This document shows positions 1-11,067 of a stretch of 64,000 bases of DNA, one piece after another. The position numbers and the translations under genes are program-made. Origin of the DNA: Trebouxia sp. TZW2008 (lineage: Eukaryota > Chlorophyta > Trebouxiophyceae > Trebouxiales > Trebouxiaceae). Position 1 is the first letter of the stretch, and each line of letters begins with the position of its first letter. The notes below the pieces were generated by a model. It worked only from the letters and a program-made list of their open reading frames with translations. It searched no databases and was not told the DNA's origin. Where the stretch lies: positions 360,149-424,148 of the forward strand of contig BDIU01000036.1 of the NCBI GenBank assembly GCA_002118135.1. The letters are read 5' to 3'.

Positions 1-2704
1 GGTGTGGCAGCCTTGGTGCGCCTGGTCACTTCAGCCGGCAGCCAGATGAGCGGTGCTATGTGGCAGGAGGCTGTAGACATGGTGGCGCAGGCTGCCTCTG
101 ACACTGTGCCACAGATTTCAGATCTCATCACACCTCCGCCTAGGTCAGCAGGCCTGCCTGACATGCCTTTAGCAACATATTGTTTTAGCATCTCACAGCT
201 TCTCTTGACGCCTCGCAATGTGCTCTTGTTATGCCAGCATTATTCAGCAAGGCATGGTGCTGCTGTTTTGACGAGCCATTTCCTAGAGGTATGCCCTGCC
301 AGAATTCAGCCTTGCGCTCAATAGTAGGAAGGTCAGAGTGGAGTGCAGCAGCTTGCAAGAGTATAAATGCTGCCCTCCTTAGTTACCCTTCCTACAGCAA
401 CCAGACCCACCCAGGTTTCCTGGGCATGTCCTGCATGTCATCAGCTTGTGTGCTGCCTGCTTGCCTCCACGCAGTCTGCTCTGCTGTACAATGCTACATG
501 ATACCCTCAACACCCTTGTGCTCCAACCTCCTCTCCATCTTCACATGCTAATGGTTGCATGTAATGCTAGCTAGTCCAAACCTGCTGTGAAAGAGGAGGC
601 AACATCAGCTTCTATAGAGCAGCATGAAATTGCATGTACAGCAGAATTTCGGCATAATGTCTGCGTCTTTTGCCAACAGAATCGACCTGGCACTAGAATG
701 TCCGTTACCAGAAGTACCACAGCAGTCAGCATGCAGAGACTGGTTCCCAATTGCTTTGGCCTCACAACAAGAGCATCCTTGTACTGAATGTCCTGACAAC
801 AAGACATTCCTGCACAGGCGTCAGCCCACAATGCACAGCAGTCGGGCTGATGTTCAGAGCCCTCATGCTGCATCACCCACCAGCACTTCTCCGACCCACT
901 TTGCCGAGGACAGGGCAGAGCAGACTTCCATCCGGCCCTCACTGGACAATGGTGCTGAGCAGCCTGCCAGAAGTGCCGCCTCTGAGAGTGGCAGCACCCC
1001 TCGCAGCCTCATGAATGGTGCAAGCAATCCCACCACATCTGGACAAGCAGGCAAAGCAGCAAATGCACAGCGGCAGCAGCAACCCCAGGTCAGGCTTCAC
1101 CTTGATCTTTGTTTGTACCTGTTTACCATGACTCACTGTGGTGGGTCATGTCAAGCCAAGGCACAGCGGTTAAGGGCTGATGCTATACCTGTTGTCATAC
1201 ATGTACATTGGGCCAATCCCAAAATCAGCTGCGTCTGAAGACAAGCATTTGCTGTCAATCTTGGTTTGCTGACACATGCAAGCTGACATTGGCTGGTGTT
1301 GCAGTGGAGCTTGTCTGAGGGGGCAGGGGCTCGGCGGCTAGGGGAGGTGCGCACACGAGCAGCCATCCAGCTGCTACTGGTGCAAGCCTGTGGGCAGATC
1401 TTCCACCTGCATGGACGGCGCCTTGCTGCTGAGGCCATTCAGGGCATCTTGGACGTGGTCAGGCAGCTGGCTGACCAAGCGCGCCAGGTGGACAAGGACA
1501 TGCCTCTCAGGCGGCAACTGGCTGCAGCTCAGGCCCACGACAAGGTCTGGCATCATACATTCTTATATTTGTGATTCTGCTGCCTTGGTCATGTCTGCGT
1601 CTATCGCTGCCTTGGCAAGAGTAGCTGTCGTTTCTGCTGCCTTGACAATGCAGATTATTTGCCTCATGCGCTGCGTGTAACGCTGGGCTACAGCATTGCC
1701 AGCTGAATGTTACGGTCAAGGCTAATTTGTGCACCTCTCAGGTCCATTCCAGAAGCTCTTCATTTGCAGCTAACATGCTGCTGCCATTGTAGTATCCACG
1801 TGAAGTCGTGTCATGCAGTGCAGCTCACTTCACAATTGCAAGTCACGAGATAAGTCATGCTGCCACGGACAGTCATGCTGCCACAGACACTTAGTGCCAA
1901 AGGCGGCTTTGATTCTGGCTCGTTCGCATATGTATTATGCTGATGGTGTCCTATCAGTCGGCTGAAGGCAAGTCTGAGTGCAGGTATCAGACAACAGGCG
2001 GTTAGCAGACCCTCCATTGATGCGCCTGGAGAGTGAGGGCGGTCATGCCTATTTGTCCATGCTGCTGCAGCTGTCTGCCAGCCAGACACAGCCTGAGCAA
2101 CAGTCTGAGGTTGAGGCGCGCCTGGTCACGCTGGGTCTTGCAACGCTACAGCGGTTTCAGGTGTGCATGCACAGCGCATTACAGTGAGTCATGGTCAATG
2201 CTGGGCCACACATGCTTAGCACAGGTGCTGAAACGTGCTTTGCGTTACAATCTGCTATTCTGTTTTTGTCGTGATTGCTGCTGCTGCTGTGCTGCTGCTG
2301 CTGTTGTTGACGTTGTATGGGCAATTTATGCTGCACATGGGTCAGGACATCTTACAGAAGCCTGGATAGAATGCTTGTACTGAACAGCTGTGTGTGTAGG
2401 ATGTCTGACACTTTTGGCATGCATGCAGGCGCAAGTACCTGTGGTCGCTGAGGAGCAGAGGCTGGCAGCACCACATGTCCACCTGATATCTCACAAAGAT
2501 GAGCTCAATTTGCAAGCTCCACTGGTTGTGGCTACTCTCAGGGCCATATTGGGCTTTTCAGATGCTGCATTCAGACGGCATCTCAAAGAATTCTTCCCTA
2601 TTCTGACACAACTGATCAGCTGCGAGCACGCCCCTGCTGAAGTGCAAAGAACGCTCACAGAAATATTTGCGACTCGCTTTGGTCCCTTGTTACAGGGTAG
2701 TTGA
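1..2704 (+). CDS. BIG-type ARF guanine-nucleotide exchange factor (Sec7 family), C-terminal part
   Basis: Partial gene; the 5' end lies left of the window. Exons read as 1-143, 818-1088, 1305-1544, 1984-2160 and 2429-2704, with frame kept at every junction and TGA at 2702-2704. The last exon carries the conserved C-terminal HEAT-like block of BIG/GBF-type exchange factors (NLQAPLVVATLRAI, FRRHLKEFFPILTQLI, CEHAPAEVQ). The first exon ends with the short segment SGAMWQEAVDMVAQAASDTV, which also fits the end of this family. Between them is a low-complexity Ser/Ala/Gln linker (818-1088). Family members activate ARF GTPases on Golgi, trans-Golgi or endosomal membranes and are inhibited by brefeldin A. 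The Sec7 catalytic domain itself is outside the window, so subtype (BIG1-4 or BIG5 like) cannot be decided. Confidence is high for the family. Confidence 0.85.
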
Positions 2705-3249
2705 GCCATATCATGATTTCATAGCATTGCGTCGATGTGTTGCAGTGATGCACTTCAAGTGCATGGTGCAGCTAAGACCGTCTCAAGCGCTGTGTGACAT
2801 TGCTGCGCGTACTTGATTATAAGATGCTGCTTTCAAGTTGCATAGACGTGTATGCAGGCAGTGTTGGCCTGTTTCAGACTCCAACTCAACAGAGTTCATG
2901 CTGGTGAGGTAAAATATAGCAGGATACCACAGATCTAGCTAGAGATCTATAGAGCATCTCTATCTGAAAACCTCTCGCATCTTTGCTTAAATCATTCACG
3001 ACTCCCTTTCAGATTTGAAGGACACTTATGACACAACAAAATAATGGTGGCTAAGCTTGCAGAAGAAGTCGTATGCTTCATCCAGCAGGCATTGAGCGTG
3101 TTGTCCATACTTGTTGCCTGAAATTTTCAACGTACTGCATCCTGCACCAGCATTGCTGATTGCTGGAAGCAGGCTGACGCATCACGGCAAGGCTCTAGTG
3201 TATAAAGTGTGCAAGCCAAGTGCTGCCATGCTTTAATGAGCTTGCAAAA
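2705..3249. other. Intergenic, no gene seen
   Basis: About 545 bp between the ARF-GEF stop and the 3' end of the next (minus-strand) gene. This is a convergent 3'-3' interval. It contains stop codons in all frames and no structure I can name. A small inverted repeat of AGATCTCT type sits near 2933-2955. Confidence 0.5.
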
Positions 3250-3714
3250 TCAGCTGGCCCATGGGGCGGTTTCAGGTTGTTTCTTTTGCTTGACATGGCG
3301 CTCTTCAACTGCCTCCTCCTGGATTTCTTTGTCGCTAGGGGTTGCCTCCTTGCTTGGTCCACTCCTTTCACCCTGCCACAACAAATGCCCACTTGAAATG
3401 AATGGTGACGATGCTATGGCATGTCGCAAAACAAGACTGCCTATCCATACCAGCATGCCACCCTCTCCACCGCCAGAGGTGGTTGTTTTCTTGCCAGAAG
3501 GTTTAGGTGTCTTCTTGTCATCTTGAGTGGTTTTGCCTGACTCTTGACTACTGAAGCATCGCCCAAACACACTGCCACCGCTGGAAGTCGAAACTTTGGA
3601 GCAAAGCACACAAGATCCCGGGGCGTGTTGACACTTGACCGGATGGGTCAGTGATGCTTGGGCTGCGGATGTCGCTTCGGTGCTGCGTTGTACCAGCAGC
3701 GCCCTGCGATTCAT
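3250..3714 (-). CDS. Hypothetical small protein, probable mitochondrial targeting
   Basis: Intronless frame of 154 codons with an ATG at 3712-3714. The N-terminus is rich in Arg, Ser, Ala and Thr with few acids (MNRRALLVQRSTEATSAAQA), as in mitochondrial presequences. It is followed by a Lys/Pro/Thr/Gly stretch (about residues 60-85), a short hydrophobic segment GMLVWIGSLVLRHAIA (about residues 86-101), and a charged C-terminus. I do not recognise the family. The basic, Gly-rich linker before the hydrophobic segment recalls the start of mitochondrial AAA proteases, but no AAA domain follows, so this is not proposed. Codon use resembles that of neighbouring genes. Confidence 0.45.
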   Translation of the reverse strand: MNRRALLVQRSTEATSAAQASLTHPVKCQHAPGSCVLCSKVSTSSGGSVFGRCFSSQESGKTTQDDKKTPKPSGKKTTTSGGGEGGMLVWIGSLVLRHAIASSPFISSGHLLWQGERSGPSKEATPSDKEIQEEAVEERHVKQKKQPETAPWAS

Positions 3715-4026
3715 ATCAGCACATTCAATCTAAGCAGCGCTGCCACGCGGGCTCGAGCACACATGCACTGATCATAAGGGTACCTGGTGACGTGCTGGCG
3801 CCCGGCTCGTAAGGCGGACATTATTGTCTCTGTGATGACAATTCTACTCTTGCACGCAACTTAGTGGCGGAGTTGCAGTTCGATGCTGCGATGTCAGCTG
3901 GAAAGGCCGGTTGCACGTTTAGTCAATAGACTATCCACAACGAGAGGAAGCACGCTGTTGTAAGCGTTGACCACTTCATCATTCGCAGTTTCGCGACCCG
4001 AGTCGAGTCGTTCGACATCTTTAGCA
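3715..4026. promoter_or_regulatory. Probable divergent promoter region
   Basis: Head-to-head interval between the minus-strand hypothetical and the rhodanese gene. It is locally richer in CpG than the introns, as is usual around start sites in this window. No specific element recognised. The exact 5' end of the rhodanese gene is uncertain, so the right border is soft. Confidence 0.35.
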
Positions 4027-6286
4027 ATGCCCTCTATCACGAATATCGGGGGCTCGTTGACAAGCGCTGTAGCTTTGACGCTTATCGCATGGGCGGTGCG
4101 GTTCGTGAGAGCGAGAGGCTCGCGCAAGCAAGAGGACCGAGGGCTCCATAAGCAGCTCGGCCGATATCACGCCAGCTTATCTCCAGCTGCTGTACAACTG
4201 ATGGTCAGTGGCGCAGCCACAGTCACTAAATGCTTTTGCGCAACCTGCTCATCTGGGATTGGCAGTGCAACAGGTTCAAACAGACCCCATTCCCCACATA
4301 TTAGTGGACGTGCGCGACATACAAGCTGCAAAGCAGCATCCCTTGCCCTCAGACTTCAGACAGGCCATGCAGCTTCCTGGTGCGTTGTCCTGCATTTGGC
4401 AAATACAGAGCGCTGCAAAGCTCTCCACTCTGTAGCACCTGCAGGTGGTCATATACAGCATGCCTTGCAGTCTCCGCAGGCATGGACAACACATACGCGT
4501 GACAAGCAGCCTTACCCATCCAAAGACCATTTTATTGTCATTTTGGGTGACAATGATAAGCAAATGCTGCAAGCTGCAACACATGCAGCTGCTCGCGGCT
4601 ATTCCAGAACAGCAATCCTAGCAGGGGGAGTGCAAGCAATTCTTGATGCCGCCATTCAAAAGGTAGGCTACATACGCTGAACATTTCTGTTGACAGAGCA
4701 CCTCTGTTTCAACCATATTGGAAGTGTGTGGCATGGCTTCATGCATCTGCCTGCCGCCTCACCTTGTTGTTTGAGACTTGAAGGTTACCTGGGCATGAAA
4801 GTATCTGTGACACCAATCACACTCAAGCTGATGCATATGCTGCACGACTTTGCATACAACGCAGTTGTTACAGTTGCCGTTGCTGACTCTGCTGCATCTT
4901 TTGCAAAATGTAGCCTGGGCTTTATTTGCGCTGCCAACCGCAAGTGCTGAGCACCAAGCAACAAATAACATCTTGAGTTTGGAGTTGACTACCTGAGAAG
5001 AAAAAAGCACAAGCGGCCCTTGAATAGCAGTCCAAAGTTGTTCAGATCAAGCACATTCTTCTCAAGCACAATCAATTCCACTTGTTGTCTGTAGGCTGGG
5101 CAGAAATTCATCAACAGAGATGCAGTGGCAGCAGTGTTGGGCCACGTCAATGTAGGCACGTTGCCAGAGAAAGTCACCACTATTGACATCCGGCGAAATG
5201 ATGAGAGAGCTCTGTACGGCAGCATTTCAGGTCAGCATAGCTGGAGCTCTTATAGCTGATCATGACGCTCAAGAGAAGCCTGCCTAGCGAGACAGTATTT
5301 GTGCCCCACACAATTAGCAGTATATGCTAGAACGCGTACTTTGTTATCCTTAACTTATGACTGGGGTGAGCTCACAGCTTCAGGGTTATGATCTAGGTGA
5401 AACGCATGCTATAGGTAGCTGGCACCAAAAGCAGCACATGCCCTTGTCAGCATATTGCCCAGCACTTTCAGCTTGCCTTTTGCCTGTTTGGTGAGGCATT
5501 CCTTGATGTAAAGACAGGTGCATTGTGAGGTCTGTGGTGTGCGACAATGGCTGGGGTAAGTGCAGTCATAGTCACAGCAGCAGTGCTCATTGCATTTTGG
5601 GAGTATTTTTGAGATTTGCTCTGCTTGTTCATGTTTCTTGTGGACAGTGTTGGTAAGTGGGCAGAGTACCACTGAGTGACGTGTCAGCGTCCCGTAGTCA
5701 TGTTGGACAGGGCTCTGACTCTGAAGCTGCAACTACCAGCTCTCCTGCCATAGGTGTTGCACACTTGCCTGCGCACCAGCTACCATCTGCCTTGGAGATG
5801 TCTCCAGAGAGGTGGGAGGACACTTACCAGTTCCCCAAGCCATCAAGCAATGACTGGGTCATCATGTCATGCCGCACAAACAAGAGAGCCACGTGGGCTG
5901 CGCAGCTAGCAGCTGATGCAGGCTACAGCCGCTGCCTTATATACAAGCAGGTAAGACTGCTTTTGATCATGAGCTGGAGCTGCTGATCTGCAGAATGTCA
6001 GGGGTTTCAGCATGGTGACTCTTTGCATGCTTGAGTCAGCCTTCATGATGACAAGTACTGCATCGCAATAAAAGGCAGCAGGGCTCAACAGCTAACCTTC
6101 CCAAGTCTTTTGAGTGTTGTTGCACAGGGTGTATATGGCTGGAGGTTTCAGCCTGAAGTGAAAGTGTACAGCAGCTATGAATATGGTGATCCTCCTCCAG
6201 AACCAGAGGATGTTGCTGTGGACGTTGTAGATCACAATGAGGCCAGAGCAGAACTTGTACAGCTTGGAATCATGCAAGAATTCTAG
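4027..6286 (+). CDS. Tandem rhodanese-domain protein (second domain keeps active-site Cys)
   Basis: Well-supported exons are 4217-4379, 4445-4662, 5095-5230, 5754-5950 and 6128-6286 (TAG 6284-6286). The first exon is uncertain: one model is 4027-4104 (MPSITNIGG...), but three frames are open there. Rhodanese unit 1: HILVDVRD, then LPGGHIQHALQ across the first intron, FIVILGDNDKQ and RTAILAGGV. The catalytic loop has Asp (GDND) where Cys is expected, so this unit is probably inactive. Rhodanese unit 2: TTIDIRRNDERAL, VIMSCRTNKRA with Cys at the active-loop position, and LIYKQGVYGW. Such proteins transfer sulfane sulfur or act in redox or anchoring roles, often in chloroplasts or mitochondria. 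Targeting cannot be judged without a firm start. The C-terminus is acidic and short. Confidence 0.75.
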
Positions 6287-7080
6287 CTGCGCGCATGTGC
6301 CCGGCACTCAACTAGAATATATGTTGTGTTCAGACTGGTGTGAAATGCACTCAATTTCACAATACTCCAGAGCAATTCCAGCCTTTGCTTTACATGCATA
6401 CATATGTTCTTGACCATAGCACATTGGCTATTCATGTATTTGAAAGCATTGCAGCATCCAGAATGGCAAAGGTCTCGAATTATCAACACTCTCACAAGGC
6501 ATCAGTTAAGCATCTGCAAAATCCAACAAGCAAGAAACTCGTACTTGATCTGCAAGCAAAATGCACTCACAGTGATGATGCACGTGTCTGCTTGGTCTCA
6601 CTACAAAGCCATACGATGGCGACCTCTACTTGAATCACTCTTGCTCACAGTAATGATACAATGTGCTCTCGCGCTCCTCTCATACTAAATGGGTGCACAA
6701 CCTCAGGCTGTACTCTGATAGCATAGCGTGACATCTGCTGAATGGCCCTGTACTGGTGGCAAACAGATGATACACCCGCCCTTGACTGCTGCTGCACCCC
6801 ATGAAATGATGGTATTCCTCTCTCAAAGGGGTGATGAATCCAAAACCATGATACGCTGCGTTGGCATGTATCATATGTTATCCAGTCCATCCAGACCTGC
6901 ATGTTGTGCATACAGCTCAACACTCAGATAAACAGTAGAAGGCATTGATTCATGTCAATGTATATCGATGCGTTGTCAATGTATTGTGCCAATTTGAATA
7001 TAGATTGATGGATGTCAACATGTTGTGCCAATTCATGCCGGAAAATGGCACAATTTGGCCTACCTGATATTTGTGTAGTC
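6287..7080. other. Intergenic convergent interval with short direct repeat
   Basis: About 790 bp between two converging 3' ends. No convincing exon. Around 6950-7035 a roughly 25-bp phrase containing TTGTGCCAATT occurs twice. Otherwise unremarkable. Confidence 0.4.
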
Positions 7081-8744
7081 TCAGGATTGGGCACACAGCG
7101 CTGGTGCAAGCTCATGACCGGCAGGCGGTGTCAGGTGTTCTTTGACAGCAGCATACACAGGAGACTGCGTCAGCTTGTCCAGTGCTGGGTCAGCAATTGG
7201 GCTGACCACAGGGTACAGGCGAGATGCAGCCACCTGGTAAACAAATGTCTCCTGCAGGTCAAAGCAACGATCAAGCACAGCTTGTAGGTTTCTGACCTGT
7301 TGAGACCATGCAGGCAACAGACGCACAAAGGTCCTGACCCAGGAACTCACAAGACATAATGTTGATAATGCAGTATGTATGCGTGGTGTTAGACAAAATG
7401 CATCACTGAGATGCAATGCTGAATGCCAGATCTAAAATACACCGGCGCCAATACTTAGTTCATAAATCCCAAACATGTTGAAGTACCAATCACTGAAGAT
7501 AAAACTATTGCGGATTGCTGTCCTGACCTGCACACGCTTCACAACTCCGTCTGCAAGGTCCAGCGCCCTGGTGTAAACAGCTGAGTTGACTATTGCGCTG
7601 TGTGCTTCTTGATACTTGCCACAAGTGTAGTCCACAGATGGCTGGGTGCTGGCAACAACCTTGGCCACTGCAACAGGCGGAGGAAAATTTGTTATCAGCT
7701 GATACAGTTTCTGTTCAAATGCCTTCAGCAAGCCATAATCAAGAGCAAAAAGAGTCACAATAAAGCACACCTGGAGGCATGTTGGCAACTGCATTCCACG
7801 CGTCCCCAATCTTCTGAGCAAGAATTTCTTTCTCACCCTCCAGAAGTTGAGGCAACTTGTCAGACCTCCTGCAATTGCCATAAGCTAGTTTGCAGCTATG
7901 CATGTGATGCAAGTAAAACAATTGCATCTCATATAACATCTTATATCTGGAAACCAAGGCTCGCACCTGCCCATGATGATGTCTGAGGCATGTCGGGCGC
8001 TTTCGACAAGCCCATGCTCTCTGAGGAAGACAACACCTTCCTGGATGCTGCTCAGGAAGCTTGAGCGAGCGTTTTCCAGCTCAACAATCTGCTGGCTAGA
8101 CTTGGGTGATTGCTTGGCAAACAAGAGATGATGTGCCATCAAGATTGCACCATCAACCTGCAACAGTCAGCTCAATTGCAAAACTGATGCATACATGCAA
8201 ACCTACGCATCAGCAAATGTGCATCATACCTGGTGATCAAGCTGATACAATGCCCTTGCACTCTGATCTTGCACAGCAGTAGCAATTGGGACACTGTAAT
8301 CCGACACAGCCTGCTCCACAGCCCGTATGCTTGAATTCAAGCTTGCAGGTGTGTATGCTAGGCTTGTGTTGTAGACTGAGGCAGCAAGGCTGTATCCTTT
8401 GTTGAAGCAGAAACCGCTGTAGTCCCGCACAAACGTCAATCGCTTGAGGTCATCAGCAGGAGACTGGACCATACGCCCTTGATGAGAGAACAACGGGGAC
8501 GCTGCAAAGCATAACACAGCATCACGTTTGAATCGAGGAAAAAGACATGCTGAGTGGCGAGTTTGTTGCTTTGTTGTTACTGCATGCTCAGGCAAGAGGG
8601 TTGAAAAGCTGGAATGTGTGTGTCACCTGCAAAAGAAGCTTGCTCATGCAGCTGAACTGATCCTTTGTCAGTTCCAGGCTTGACTGTCTTGTATGGGTAG
8701 CCAGTAGAATGAGAGAGCTTGGTTCTCTTCCTTGATTTGCCCAT
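7081..8744 (-). CDS. REF/SRPP-like lipid-droplet (stress-related) protein
   Basis: Six exons on the minus strand: 8744-8627, 8501-8230, 8157-7967, 7868-7771, 7667-7528 and 7296-7081 (344 residues). Motifs follow the rubber elongation factor/small rubber particle protein superfamily. DDLKRLTFVRDYSGFCFNKG matches the usual LKHL-FVR start; then SIRAVEQAVSDYSVPIA, YQLDHQVDGAILMAHHLL, and the typical C-terminal block SRLYPVVSPIADPALDKL. In plants these proteins (LDAP/SRPP) coat lipid droplets or rubber particles and have no true membrane span. The N-terminal 40 residues (MGKSRKRTKLSHSTGYPYK) are basic and divergent. The protein is longer than most plant LDAPs (about 240 residues). The seipin gene lies about 2.3 kb to the right on the same strand, which fits a shared lipid-droplet role, although gene order alone proves nothing. 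Confidence 0.8.
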
Positions 8745-9624
8745 GATGGTTTACCTGTAAAGCAGAAAGTTGCTATAATAGGCTTCTTGTGCAAGGACAA
8801 TATGGGCTAGCACTTAAGAACGTCACCATCTACATTGAACGCATATGCTGGTGTAAGGTTATGCTAGACATCACAACTGACTCTGGCTACTCAGGCGGAG
8901 CCAGCCTAGGTTCGGTGTCGTGTCCTGCTCAGCGTATCAAATTATCGGCAACAGCAAACAACGACCTGTCTTGTTTGACCACCGTATGATTGCGTTCTGA
9001 TCTATCAGCAGCAGTCAAACAGCCAGCTGCATCTGATAAACGATCGAGGCGGGAAAGCACGCCTAGCTCAACCAACACTGCTTAAATCCACACCAAAATA
9101 CTCTTGAGCAAAGATTCGAAACGAAACTACTCGTAGCCTTGCTAGTCCTCCTACGTCTTGAGCGACTTTCAAGGGATCTATGGCCAAGCATGCTGCCAGA
9201 CACTGATTCCTGCGCTACGTAGTCATGAAACAACTGCACAGCATTCTGGCAAAGCAACCATACAAGAGACAAGAAAAGGGCCCGCACCAAAGAGCAGACT
9301 TTTGCTCCACACAGCGACGGTATGTGCCTTGACTTGCAGCCTGCAGCGCGGCTGAAAATGCTTTCGGCGTCTGCTATGCACTGTACAGGCTACATCGAGC
9401 ACAATCAATCATTAGTCATGCACCACTTGCGATTTCCTCTGCCTGCATGCAGCTAGCTCCTAGAGAGGAACGGTATCTCGGATGGACTCCAGTCGCTCTA
9501 GGGGACAGTGGAAGTTCAGTCAAGCGCTGCAGAAGAGTTTGCAGTGCGTCAGAACGCTGGTACTGGCATCTTTTTAACAGCTGTTGCAGGCAAGCAAGTG
9601 ATCCTGCTTCCAGTCTGAAGTGAA
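8745..9624. promoter_or_regulatory. Divergent intergenic region, probable 5' flanks of two genes
   Basis: About 880 bp between the REF/SRPP-like start (8744, minus) and the ERF4-like start (9625, plus). Contains CpG-rich patches near 9030-9230 and 9470-9520. No TATA box or other motif that I would assign. Short open frames here lack protein-like composition. Confidence 0.35.
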
Positions 9625-10301
9625 ATGGCCTACCATCAGACTCCGAACCGAGCAAACATCGAATTTCTCAAGAGTTCTGCTGGACTGCGTGGTGGAAGGA
9701 CAATTCGTCTGAACTATGGTCCCCAACTGCCTCCTCCGCAACTGCAAGGCAGAATTGACCCCGCGCTCTGGGCTGAGTTCATGACTCAGGTCGAAGTCGT
9801 TGCTAATAAACATCCCTATCTTGTCAAGCCAGGCGGCAAGCAGTATTCCAATTGGCTTCTTGTGGCTATCGTAGGCAAGGCAAAATCTTTGTTGACACTG
9901 GCCCTGTACACAATAATGCATATCAGAGCGTTGGCCGCACATGCAGGCTCTGTTGTTGGCATATTCTGCTTCAGTCCTGATGCGGGAAGCTATCCTCAGT
10001 GGGAGGCGGAAGTGAAGACCATGCTCTCACAATATCAGCCTGCCTTCAACAACAGCGGCATGACGCTATCCATGCAGCATAACAGGTAGATTTTGCCTAT
10101 GCCCCTCATGGTATACTGTATTGCTGTCTATTGCGATCGCAGCCAGCAGGCGCAGCAGCAATGCAATATCCTTCAATGCTAGGCTTGGGCATGTGCCCAG
10201 ATTTCAGACGTCATGATGTGTGAGTTATGATGTTCAGGGAAGCATGGATTCAGATTGACATCAGCACAGCTGTAGCTCAAGGATATCCAGTTCAGTATTG
10301 A
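9625..10301 (+). CDS. ERF4/GOLGA7-like protein (palmitoyltransferase accessory subunit family)
   Basis: Exon 1 is 9625-10085 and exon 2 is 10238-10301 (AG|G join, TGA 10299-10301), giving 174 residues. The order of elements fits the ERF4/Golgin-A7 domain: an Arg-Ile-Asp start (QLQGRIDPALWAEFM), a hydrophobic centre (SNWLLVAIVGKAKSLLTLAL), WEAEVKTMLSQYQPAFNNSG corresponding to the family's 'Y...YI..N' helix, and a final beta strand AWIQIDISTAVAQGY. Partners in other organisms are DHHC palmitoyltransferases (Erf2, ZDHHC9) at ER or Golgi. The central segment is longer than in GOLGA7. A spliced-out piece around 9870-9980 is possible because GTAGGC at 9871 looks like a donor, but I found no acceptor that keeps frame, so the uninterrupted reading is given. 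Family call moderate. Confidence 0.6.
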
Positions 10302-11067
10302 GACCAGACTGCAAAAGGGAACCTTGGCCACAACATGACTGTCACAGGAAGTTGTTCTGCTTGACTCATTGTGAATTCGGTCACCCATTGTTTTCTGGGT
10401 TTGAGCACTTGCCAATTTAGCACGGATGCTTGCTTCTGCAGACTTTGGGCGTGTCAAGATTGAGCTTGTGACAAAAGGGCTCAACATGGGCATGTTAGCC
10501 CAAGTAACACCTGTCAGGCCTGTCAAACAGTCTGGATCAACACAATTGGGTCTGTTGGTTGTTGATGTTTCTAGATGGCTTCCTTCTGGCCTGATCCATC
10601 AGCCATGTACTCAAACCTCTAAAAAGCCAGTGTCTATCAGACATACTGACCATGACTGGCCCAATTATGAGGAATAGCTCTGCGCCCATTTCTGTTTACA
10701 TCACAGTCAGCATTGTGGGCTTTGCATCTTACTTCGTTTGATATCTGAATTGCATACATTGCCTAGGCCCCTGTTGCTTCATTGTTGGCAACCTCGCTAC
10801 TTTGACGTACTACTTGCGCTTTCATCTCTGCAATTCCACAAACCCTTTACCCAGCAGCACGTGTAACGTGTGAAACGTAATTGATACATGGCTGCTCAGT
10901 CTGGGGTCTGTTGAGCAAATGGTCGGTGAATCCTGATGCAAGCTTGTGAATGTATGAAAAGACAATGTCAGTTCGGCAGTCACATATTTCAGAGAGAAGA
11001 TGACACTGTGCAGTGGGGAAGCTGACACATTGCTGTGACACATATTGGCCACCTTGCCTGCAACCTA
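10302..11067. other. Intergenic convergent interval
   Basis: About 765 bp between the ERF4-like stop and the seipin stop. An open frame at 10438-10677 after a good acceptor (GCTTCTGCAG, 10428-10437) has a protein-like start (DFGRVKIELVTKG), but no upstream exon of matching phase was found. Treated as untranslated or non-coding. Confidence 0.4.

Noticed and set aside
3250..3714. AFG3/FtsH-like mitochondrial protease N-terminus
   Set aside because: Only compositional likeness; no AAA or peptidase motif anywhere downstream.
3894..4127. Minus-strand open frame of 77 codons (NEPPIFVIEG) opposite the rhodanese 5' end
   Set aside because: The CpG-rich segment is open in three frames; no splice partner or family. 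Could be real, but not supported.
10438..10677. Open frame after an acceptor (DFGRVKIELVTKG) downstream of the ERF4-like gene
   Set aside because: Joining from the ERF4-like exon creates a stop, whereas the exon at 10238-10301 completes the domain exactly.
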